Assembly (NCBI RefSeq): GCF_900215205.1
Contig: NZ_OBDY01000038.1
Coordinates: forward strand, 32,644-96,643
Source of the DNA: Paractinoplanes atraurantiacus
GTDB lineage: Bacteria > Actinomycetota > Actinomycetes > Mycobacteriales > Micromonosporaceae
Length of the DNA: 64,000 nucleotides
Direction: 5' to 3'
The translations under genes and the position numbers were made by a program. The notes under the pieces were generated by a model. The model saw only the letters and a program-made list of their open reading frames with translations, was not told the DNA's origin and searched no databases. Shown piece by piece: positions 57,644 through 64,000 of this stretch (positions are counted from its first letter, which is position 1; each line of letters opens with the position of its first letter).

Positions 57644-60600
57644 CACTGCTCCCCAACCCGGCGCCACAGCGGGCCGTCGTTGTCGAAGATCGCCACCATG
57701 CGCTCGTTGCCGTCCACGTCGATCCGCCACAGCTGCGAGCCGTGCGGCAGCCGGACACTGTCCACCTTGAACTCGGCGACGACGTCGCGGCTCTCACCGG
57801 GCGCGAAACCGTTGCCCCGGAACGGCGCCCGCTCGATCACCCAGCCGTCCATGGCGCGCAGCGCCTGCTCGTTCTGGCCGCCGTAGGGAATCCGGTAGAG
57901 GCTCGGCCGATACGCGGGCCAGCGCAGCACGTACGCCTCCTTGGCGTCCGGCTGGTGCTGGGAGCCTTCATAGCTCAGACCCAGGGCGGCGAAGAGCTCG
58001 GCCGGCGTACGCAGATGCTCCACCTCGGTCGCGCGGTGCACGAAACCGGCGACCCGGTCGTAGCCGCGCTCCAGGTAGTAGTCGACCTGGTCGGGCGGAA
58101 GCGTCTTCTGCATGACGGTCGCGTGCTGGGCGTCGTCGCTGGCCGGCTGAGGAGCGGGCACCGGAGTGACCGCCTCGTCGGCCACGGGCGCGTCCGGGTC
58201 GTTGCCCAGGCCGGCCTCGGCGGCCCAGTTGGCCAGGGCGATGACCTGCGGCCCGGGATATTTCGCGCCGATCGGGCTGTTCGGGTTGACCGCGAACGAC
58301 CAGGCCGGGTCGGGCCAGTTGCGGATCAGCTCGTAGAACCGGACGCCGACCGTGCGGGTGGGCTGGGCGTAGTGCTCGTCCAGCCGGTCCTTGCTGGTGA
58401 AGACGATGAGGAAAGCCTCGCCGTCCATCTGCTCGGTGCGGAAGGCGAAACCGGACTCGCCGGGGGCGCTGCCCGGGCGGGAGTGGTCGGCCACCGGAAC
58501 GAGGACGGTGGCGAGCAGCAGGGTGGAGAGGAAGGCATCGGTGCTGTGCCCACCGGCGGCTTCGTAGAGCTCCCGCTCGACATCGTTGGCCGGGACGAAA
58601 GGATCGACCGGCGGAGGCGGGCTGTACGAGGGAGCGGCCCCACGAGTCTCGAGCGGCGGGTGCCCGCCGGGACGGGCCGGGCGGTCGCTGCCGGGCGAGC
58701 CGGGAATGACGGGCGGGGTGGGACCCGGGCGCTCGGCGGGGGTCTCGGCCGCCCGGGCGGCGTCGGAGCGCGTCTGGAACGCGGGGAACGACGTCATGGA
58801 GGCCGGCGGCCCGGCGGAGGGCGACGTGGCCTGGCGGCGGGGCAGCGGGGTGCCGAAGCCGCGGCCGGGCTCATTGCTGCTGCCCGGCTGCTCGCCGAGC
58901 CCACCCTGCTGGACCGCGGGACTCGTCTGGGCGGCGGCGGCCTGCGGCGAGGCCGGCCCCTGGGGGAAGCCGCCGCGCTCGGCGGGGGCGAAGCCGCCGG
59001 CTTCCTCGGTGGGTGGCGTGGCCGTGCGGCGGGGCAGGCCGCCGGCCGGGGTGGCCACGGTGGGCTGGGCCCAGCCGGGGTCGAAGGTGCTCTCGGCGGG
59101 GTCGCTCGGCACGAAATGCTCGGGTACGGGCGGGGTGTTGGCGCCGGGGCTGCGGACCGGGAGCGGGGCGTTCGGGTCCTGAAGGTCGCTCGGCGGGGCC
59201 GAACGACGGCTGCCGAGGGCGCCGAACGCGCCACCCAGCGTGGGCGTCGAAGGCGGCCCGGAAGCCGGGATGCCGGAAGCCGGGATGCCCGAAGCGGGGA
59301 TGCCCGACGCCGGAATGCTCGAGGAGGGGATGCTCGAGGTCGGGATGGACGGCGGCTGGTAGGCCGGGGGCACCGCGGGTGGCGGAGCCATCGGTGAGAC
59401 CAGCGGAGCCGCGCTGGCCGCGCTGATCGGGCCGGGCGGCGTCGCGGGGCCGGCCGAGGCCGGCGTGCGAGCGGGCAGGCCACTGGGCAGCACGGAGCCG
59501 GGGCTGCGGATCGGGAGACCGCCGGGGCCGGTCGGCTCGGCCTTCGAGGGCTTAGCGGCCGGCTGAGCGCCGTACGTCCCGGGTCCATTGACCGGAGGCG
59601 CGCTGATCGGCACAGCGCTCGCCGGACGGCCGCCGGTCGCCGGGCTGACGGGCCGCCCGTAGGCGGGCGGGGCACTCGCGGCCAGGCCACCGGGCTGCCC
59701 ATACGCAGGCGTGGCAGGGCTCGCGGGCTGGTCAAGCGCGGGCGCGGCAGGGCTCGCCGGCTGCCCGTACGCGGGCGCAGCAGGACTCGCCGGCTGCCCG
59801 TACGCGGGCGCGGCCGGACTGGCGGGCTGCCCGTACGCGGGCGCAGCAGGACTGGCGGGCTGGCCGAACGCAGGCGCGGCGGTGCTCGCGGGCTGACCAA
59901 ATGCGGGCGCGGCGGGGCTCGCCGGCTGGCCGTACGCGGGCGGGGTGTTAGTGGCGTCGCCCTGAGGCTGGCCGTAGGCGGAGGGCGCCTGCCCATACGG
60001 CGGGTTCGCGCCCGCGGCCTGACCGTAGGCAGCCGGGGCGCTGGGAGCCGACTGCTGCCCGTAGGCGGGAGGCTGCGCTTCGAACGGCGACTCGCTCAGA
60101 GGCTGGCCGTACGGCGTGTTGCCCTCGCCGTAGGCAGCGCTGGCCGCCTGGCCGTACGCGCTCGGCGCGGCGACCGGCGAGGTGCTCGCCGGATATTGCG
60201 GGTAGGCCGCCGTGGCCGGAACCGGCGACGGCGCCTCGGTGGTCGGCCCACCCGGAAGGGCGGCCTCCTCCTGACGGGTGGCGGCCGCGTTCGCCGCCAG
60301 CGCGGCGGCCTGAAGGTCCTGCATCTTGGCCGACGCCGGGGTCGCCTCGCGGCCCGGGCCGCGGGTGGGCAGCCTCAGATCGCCCCGGGACAGCTGCGCG
60401 ACGAACCACGCCGGCAGATATCCCTCGATCGGCAGACCGGGGTTGACCGCGAGCCACCACTCGAGGTTGGGCCAGGTGTTGGCGAGCTCCTGATAAGGAA
60501 CGCGCCGGGCCGAACCCGTGTAGTCGGCCAGACAGGCCTGCAGCGCGGCGGTCGACGTGAAGGCGAGCACATGGGTGCGCCCACCGGTGCTCCAGGTGCC

Positions 60601-60756
60601 CCAGCCGAGCGGCGCGAGGCCCGCGAGGGCATCGGCCGACACCGGCAACAGCAGGTCAACCCTGGAGAGAATGCGGAAGTACGACTCCTGGTCGTCGGTG
60701 CGCAACGCATCGCGCATCGCGACCTCGGCGTCCGTAGCCGGCTCCCACTCGGACAC
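57643..60756 (-). CDS. SseB-repeat-SseB protein of the T7SS region
   Basis: A 1037-aa protein with two SseB-like domains (residues 1-~140, with YFRILSRVDLLLPVSADALA; and ~718-870, with VELYEAAGGHSTDAFLSTLL) flanking a Pro/Ala/Gly/Tyr-rich region (~165-700). The middle includes about eight 33-bp/11-residue ASPAAPAYGQP repeats and IPASG repeats, and a further C-terminal domain (~880-1037) contains QVDYYLERGYDRVAGFVH and LWRIDVDGNERMVAIFDNDG, similar in type to those of actinobacterial SseB family proteins next to ESX genes. GTG 60756 follows GGGGAGAGG. No signal peptide; substrate or scaffold for type VII secretion is inferred from the adjacent WXG100 and EccE genes. Confidence 0.75.
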   Translation of the reverse strand: MSEWEPATDAEVAMRDALRTDDQESYFRILSRVDLLLPVSADALAGLAPLGWGTWSTGGRTHVLAFTSTAALQACLADYTGSARRVPYQELANTWPNLEWWLAVNPGLPIEGYLPAWFVAQLSRGDLRLPTRGPGREATPASAKMQDLQAAALAANAAATRQEEAALPGGPTTEAPSPVPATAAYPQYPASTSPVAAPSAYGQAASAAYGEGNTPYGQPLSESPFEAQPPAYGQQSAPSAPAAYGQAAGANPPYGQAPSAYGQPQGDATNTPPAYGQPASPAAPAFGQPASTAAPAFGQPASPAAPAYGQPASPAAPAYGQPASPAAPAYGQPASPAAPALDQPASPATPAYGQPGGLAASAPPAYGRPVSPATGGRPASAVPISAPPVNGPGTYGAQPAAKPSKAEPTGPGGLPIRSPGSVLPSGLPARTPASAGPATPPGPISAASAAPLVSPMAPPPAVPPAYQPPSIPTSSIPSSSIPASGIPASGIPASGIPASGPPSTPTLGGAFGALGSRRSAPPSDLQDPNAPLPVRSPGANTPPVPEHFVPSDPAESTFDPGWAQPTVATPAGGLPRRTATPPTEEAGGFAPAERGGFPQGPASPQAAAAQTSPAVQQGGLGEQPGSSNEPGRGFGTPLPRRQATSPSAGPPASMTSFPAFQTRSDAARAAETPAERPGPTPPVIPGSPGSDRPARPGGHPPLETRGAAPSYSPPPPVDPFVPANDVERELYEAAGGHSTDAFLSTLLLATVLVPVADHSRPGSAPGESGFAFRTEQMDGEAFLIVFTSKDRLDEHYAQPTRTVGVRFYELIRNWPDPAWSFAVNPNSPIGAKYPGPQVIALANWAAEAGLGNDPDAPVADEAVTPVPAPQPASDDAQHATVMQKTLPPDQVDYYLERGYDRVAGFVHRATEVEHLRTPAELFAALGLSYEGSQHQPDAKEAYVLRWPAYRPSLYRIPYGGQNEQALRAMDGWVIERAPFRGNGFAPGESRDVVAEFKVDSVRLPHGSQLWRIDVDGNERMVAIFDNDGPLWRRVGEQ
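59690..59945. repeat. 33-bp in-frame tandem repeats (11 aa)
   Basis: About eight copies of a 33-bp unit (minus-strand codons for ASPAAPAYGQP) with variants PAFGQP and PALDQP. A shorter 15-bp IPASG array lies at 59263-59310. Both are within the SseB-repeat gene and in frame, so length change would alter the protein without breaking it. Confidence 0.85.
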
Positions 60757-61065
60757 GTCCACCTCTCCCCACGCGCGACGAGGCCATCTCAACGCGTACA
60801 ACCTACAAGGTCAGGCCGCGATCACAATGGGCGGCAGTACGCGGAGTAGTAAAGCAGGTGTACGACGCCCTCGGCACGCGCTCGGAAGGTCTTCCCAGCG
60901 CCTTGATCAGTAGCTGGCAGCGAGCAGCCAACAACCGATCGTAGCGTCACCGGACTTTTCGGCCAGTACGCGTTCGGGGGACACCAAGGCCCGCAAGAAC
61001 GGACTAAACGGAACGGCCGGCACAGTCGCTGTCGACTGCCCGGCCGTCTCAGGTGGCATCGGCGC

Positions 61066-61362
61066 TCACTGGAAGCGCTGAGTCGCCGTCTTCTCGGTGT
61101 GGATGTAGTCCTCGACCGACTGGTCGACGGCCACCTTGATGTTCTGCAGGATGCCCTGCAGATCGGCCGAGGCGGCGCGCCAGGTGGCCTGCCGCTGGGC
61201 GTACGCCTCCTTGGCCTCACCCTCCCAGCTGGCGACCAGCGGAGCGGCGTCGCTCTCGAGCTGGTCGAGCCGGGACTGCAGGGTGCTGATCGCCTTCTGG
61301 ATGTCGGCACTCGCGTTCTGCAGGGCGCCGAAGTTGACGAGCAGAACTCCGTCGTTGGGCAT
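61066..61362 (-). CDS. WXG100 protein (T7SS substrate)
   Basis: A 98-aa WXG100/Esx protein: VNFGALQNASADIQKAIS, VASWEGEAKEAYAQRQATWR with the WEG turn, and a C-terminal helix LQNIKVAVDQSVEDYIHTEK. It forms a helical hairpin and would pair with the neighbouring Esx protein (14 bp upstream in the operon). ATG 61362 follows AGAAGAC, with GGAGAG slightly further. Such pairs are exported through the ESX/Ecc membrane complex, whose EccE component is encoded 0.6 kb away. Confidence 0.93.
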   Translation of the reverse strand: MPNDGVLLVNFGALQNASADIQKAISTLQSRLDQLESDAAPLVASWEGEAKEAYAQRQATWRAASADLQGILQNIKVAVDQSVEDYIHTEKTATQRFQ

Positions 61363-61376
61363 GTCTTCTCTCCCCG

Positions 61377-61706
61377 TCAGAGCGGCAGCTGGAAGCTGCC
61401 ACCGGAGTTGGCAACCCGGCTCTGGGCCTCGGTGTCGGAGGCGTCGTAGCCGACACCGGACACCTTGATCGAATCGGCGGTCTGCGCGAGTGCCCCGTTG
61501 AGCTTCTTGAGGTCTTCCGCGTACTGCACCTTGACCTGCTCGAACGCGGCCGCGCCAAGTCCCTTCCACGCGCTGCTCAGCACGGAAAGCTCGGACATGA
61601 GCGTGCTCAGCATCTGCTGGAGCCCCGCGTTCACGTCGTCGAAGTTCGCGGCGGTCTTCGCCATCACCGCGGATTCTGCCTGCGTCTGGGCCACCCCGGA
61701 CGTCAC
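61377..61706 (-). CDS. WXG100 protein, partner of the adjacent Esx
   Basis: A 109-aa WXG100 protein: VMAKTAANFDDVNAGLQQML, LSSAWKGLGAAAFEQVKVQY with WKG, then a helix to ADSIKVSGVGYDASDTE. GTG 61706 is chosen because translation then has the usual TQAESAVM lead; ATG 61664 is the alternative. With the 61066 gene it forms the Esx pair. It is divergent from eccE across a 278-bp region containing CCTGTGGA/TCCACAGG inverted repeats. Confidence 0.9.
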   Translation of the reverse strand: MTSGVAQTQAESAVMAKTAANFDDVNAGLQQMLSTLMSELSVLSSAWKGLGAAAFEQVKVQYAEDLKKLNGALAQTADSIKVSGVGYDASDTEAQSRVANSGGSFQLPL

Positions 61707-61880
61707 CCCGCTCTCTCGCTCGGTTCGCCGATCGCCGAGATCCGCTGACGTATCGACGGTGGCCACCAGGCTAGCCCCAGCAAACAAGCCGTGGGGCGTG
61801 CCGTGAGCGGCCGACTACTCTTCAGGTACGTCGCCGACCGTAGCGAAGTCCGTCAAGACGGGAAAGCTCGGGGATCGCAA

Positions 61881-61910
61881 CCTGTGGATAACTTTCGCAC
61901 TGTCCACAGG
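61881..61910. promoter_or_regulatory. DnaA-box-like inverted repeat between esx and eccE
   Basis: CCTGTGGA (61881-61888) and TCCACAGG (61903-61910) are perfect 8-bp inverted repeats 14 bp apart; the left arm runs on as TGTGGATAA (61883-61891), an exact DnaA box. The site is midway between the divergent esx and eccE genes and may serve both promoters. Confidence 0.5.
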
Positions 61911-61984
61911 GCGCCCCGCCGGTGGGCCCTTGCCCCTACGATGGGCCCGCACAAGGAGAAACGCGGCGCGAAGGGCGGTGTGTG

Positions 61985-63835
61985 ATGACGGTCGGCGTGG
62001 CGGGTGACCGCGACTACCGCGACCTCAGTGGCCCGGCCAAGCCGTCACCCAAGGTCAGCATGCGACCGGTCCGAGGTGGACGATTGTTCGGCGTCCGGGC
62101 CGGTCAGATCGTCGCCACCCAGGTGGCCGCGGTCGCCGTCGTGGTCGGCGCGCTGAACGGGCCGATCGGCCTCGCGGCCGGCGCCGCCGTCGCCCTGCTG
62201 GTCCTCGCGGTGACGTGGCTGCGGCTGCGCCGGCGTTGGCTGTTCGAGTGGTTCGGCGTGATGCTCCGCTTCGGGGGCCGGCGGCATGCGGCGGCGGTCG
62301 ACACCCAGGCCGCGCTGCTCGAGCTCGTCGCCCCCGGTGCGCGCGTGGAGCAGACCGATCTGGCCGGCGACCCCGCGGCGATCATCGTCGACGGCCGCGG
62401 CCTGACCGCCGTGCTCGAGCTGGGCGACCCGGCGGGCCTGCTCGCCGAGGATTCGGCGTCGCTGCCCTCCCCCGCCTCGCTGCTGCCCTCGGCCGAGGCC
62501 GAGCTGCCGCCCGTGCTCATCCAGTTGCTGCTGACCGGCGCCCCCGCCCCGTCGCTGCGGGCCGGCGCCGGCACCCCGGCCAACTCCTACCGTCAGCTCA
62601 CCGAGGGCCGCCTGCTCGGGCACAGCCGCGCGCTGCTCGCGGTCCGGGTGCTGCGCGCCGAGGGCTGGTCACCCGAGGAACTCCACCGCTCCCTCTCCGG
62701 ACTGGTGCGCAAGCTCGTCCGCCGCCTGTCGGCCGTGCCGGCCAAGCCGCTCGGTGAGGCGGCCGCGATGCGGGTCATCGCCGAGCTGGCCCATCACGAC
62801 GGCGTCGGCCCGGCCCAGGAGACGTGGCCTGGCCTGCGCGTCGGCGGGCTGGCGCAGAGCACCTTTCAGCTGCGCCGGTGGCCCGACCCGCGGGTCGAGA
62901 CGTCGCGGCGGCTGATCTCCCGGCTGCTCACCCTGCCCGCCTCGGCGACCACGGTGTCGCTGACGGCCGGCCCGCGCCCGGCGCACGGCCCGACCCCCCT
63001 CGACCTCACGATCCGGCTCGCGGCCCCCGACACCGGCACGCTCGGCACCGCCGCCCAGGCCCTGCACAAGGTGGTCGCGGCCGAGCAGGCGAGCGTGCGC
63101 CGGCTCGACGGCGAGCAACTGTCCGGCCTGTCGGCGACCCTCCCGCTGGGTGGCTCGCCGTCCGCGGTGCCGGGCCTGCCGCCCGACGGCCTCCAGCCGG
63201 CCGAGCGACTCGAGGGCCTCGACCTGCCGGTCGGCACGTCCGGCCTGATGCTGGGGCGCAACCGCCACGGCAACCCGGTGGTCGCCCGCCTGTTCCGCCC
63301 CGAGCAGACCCGGGTCCTGCTGATCGGCGGCGTCCGCTGCGCCCAGCTCGTCGTCCTGCGCGCGATGGCCCTGGGCGCCCGGGTCATGGTCCAGACCGCC
63401 CGCCCGCGAGCGTGGGAGCCTTTCGTGCGGGGCGCCGCCGTCCCTGGCGAGTCGATCGCCGTCGTCCCACCCGGCCGCCCGGTCGAGATCGCCCCCGGCT
63501 CAGCTTTGCAGCCCCTCCTGGTCGTCGTGGACATCGGCCCGGTCGGCTCCGACACCCGCCCCGGCGCCGGCTGGCAGGCCACGCTGGTGGTCCGGGACGA
63601 GTTCTCCGCCGCCGACGTGGACGTGGCCTCCCGAGCCGACCTGCTCGTCCTCCAGCCTTTGCGCCCCGACGAGGCCACTCTCATCGGCGGCGCCCTGGGC
63701 CTGGGCGAGGTGGCCCAGTGGATGACCAAGATCCGCCCCGACATGGTCGGCGTGGTGAACCGCCGAGCCGTCCGCTGGGCGGCCCTGGCCCACACCCCGA
63801 TCGAAACCCAACTGGTAGGCCCCCCAGGCCGTTAA
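61985..63835 (+). CDS. eccE: Type VII secretion protein EccE
   Basis: A 616-aa EccE-type component. Two N-terminal membrane helices (IVATQVAAVAVVVGALNGP; AAVALLVLAVTWLRL) are followed by a large cytosolic domain with PAIIVDGRGLTAVLELGDPA, RQLTEGRLLGHSRALLAVRV, LPLGGSPSAVPGLPPDGLQ, and LRPDEATLIGGALGLGEVAQW near the C-terminus. EccE lines the outside of the ESX membrane complex. ATG 61985 is used (GTG 61982 overlaps). The gene usually precedes eccB/mycP/eccC/eccD, which would lie beyond the right edge. A 24-bp tandem repeat starts 7 bp after its stop. Confidence 0.9.
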   Translation: MTVGVAGDRDYRDLSGPAKPSPKVSMRPVRGGRLFGVRAGQIVATQVAAVAVVVGALNGPIGLAAGAAVALLVLAVTWLRLRRRWLFEWFGVMLRFGGRRHAAAVDTQAALLELVAPGARVEQTDLAGDPAAIIVDGRGLTAVLELGDPAGLLAEDSASLPSPASLLPSAEAELPPVLIQLLLTGAPAPSLRAGAGTPANSYRQLTEGRLLGHSRALLAVRVLRAEGWSPEELHRSLSGLVRKLVRRLSAVPAKPLGEAAAMRVIAELAHHDGVGPAQETWPGLRVGGLAQSTFQLRRWPDPRVETSRRLISRLLTLPASATTVSLTAGPRPAHGPTPLDLTIRLAAPDTGTLGTAAQALHKVVAAEQASVRRLDGEQLSGLSATLPLGGSPSAVPGLPPDGLQPAERLEGLDLPVGTSGLMLGRNRHGNPVVARLFRPEQTRVLLIGGVRCAQLVVLRAMALGARVMVQTARPRAWEPFVRGAAVPGESIAVVPPGRPVEIAPGSALQPLLVVVDIGPVGSDTRPGAGWQATLVVRDEFSAADVDVASRADLLVLQPLRPDEATLIGGALGLGEVAQWMTKIRPDMVGVVNRRAVRWAALAHTPIETQLVGPPGR

Positions 63836-63841
63836 CCACCG

Positions 63842-64000
63842 CGCGCCCTTCAACCCCCAACCACCGCGCCCCTCTAACCCCCAACCACCGCGCCCCTTCA
63901 ACCCCCAGCCGTCGTGCCCCTTCAACCCCCAGCCGTCGTGCCCCTTCAACCCCCAGCCGTCGTGCCCCTTCAACCCCCAGCCGTCGTGCCCCTTCAACCC
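63842..64000. repeat. 24-bp tandem repeat array running off the window
   Basis: A 24-bp unit (CCCCTTCAACCCCCAGCCGT plus CGTG) is repeated at least six times from about 63842; the first two or three copies are diverged (CCACCGCG for GTCGTG), while those from 63911 on are nearly identical (63911, 63935, 63959, 63983). No spacers are present. The array is intergenic after eccE; its right end is not visible. Confidence 0.92.

Noticed and set aside
63500..63997. Minus-strand frame with GWGLKGHD repeats
   Set aside because: It is a translation of the 24-bp tandem array read into the antisense of eccE; no start signal and no independent support.
63842..64000. CRISPR array
   Set aside because: Repeats are directly tandem without unique spacers, and no cas genes are present.

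Overview
The window looks like a chromosomal segment from a high-GC Gram-positive actinobacterium, most likely Micromonosporaceae (Actinoplanes-like). The reasons are very high GC and GC3, a mycothiol-dependent isomerase-type protein, XRE/DUF397 pairs, an actinobacterial tad locus, a fused MFS-thymidylate kinase, and WXG100/EccE type VII secretion genes. From about 27.5 to 57.3 kb the gene content resembles, as I recall it, the Mycobacterium tuberculosis Rv3644c-Rv3670 neighbourhood (holB, topA, cold-shock protein, DUF1998 helicase, tad genes, ssd, HAD hydrolase, acs, epoxide-hydrolase-like). It therefore reads mainly as conserved core chromosome with local insertions.

Layout. 0-7.1 kb: cold-shock protein (cut by the window edge), HAD phosphatase, a helicase-associated protein next to an XPB-type helicase, a DinB/maleylpyruvate-isomerase-type protein, and a PadR-HAAS pair. 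7.1-10.6 kb: a two-ended NHEJ cassette (LigD-type polymerase and ligase on the minus strand, Ku divergent) and a Nudix hydrolase. 10.7-15.7 kb: an MFS gene with a one-base frameshift, an acetyltransferase-TetR-MFS operon, and a divergent geranylgeranyl-reductase-family oxidoreductase. 15.7-21 kb: small accessory genes (DUF6226, XRE regulator with DUF397 proteins, DUF6232, DUF2231, DJ-1/PfpI, unknowns), ending at tRNA-Thr(CGT). 21-27.5 kb: membrane metallophosphoesterase, PSP1 protein, an LPVTG-anchored surface protein, and a YbaB/WXG-like operon. 27.6-42.7 kb: holB, MFS-TMK fusion, amino-acid deaminase/aldolase, TetR, lactone oxidase, topA, lipoprotein, H+-pyrophosphatase, anti-sigma/antagonist pair. 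42.8-53.6 kb: DUF1998 helicase, complete tad pilus/secretion operon, STAS protein, three stacked hairpins, HAD-IB hydrolase, PH-like and Fic-like proteins. 53.8-64 kb: acetyl-CoA synthetase, lipoprotein, alpha/beta hydrolase, then the left end of a type VII secretion region (SseB-repeat protein, two WXG100 proteins, EccE) and a 24-bp tandem repeat running off the window.

Themes. Genome maintenance is well represented (XPB, NHEJ, HolB, TMK, TopA, DUF1998 helicase). Two envelope/secretion machines (Tad and T7SS) lie within 20 kb of each other. Many genes are translationally coupled through ATGA/GTGA overlaps. At least ten start codons have a TANNNT promoter -10 element only 6-8 bases upstream, which indicates leaderless mRNAs; this was used to choose several starts. 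All functions are inferred from sequence motifs; no database search was run.
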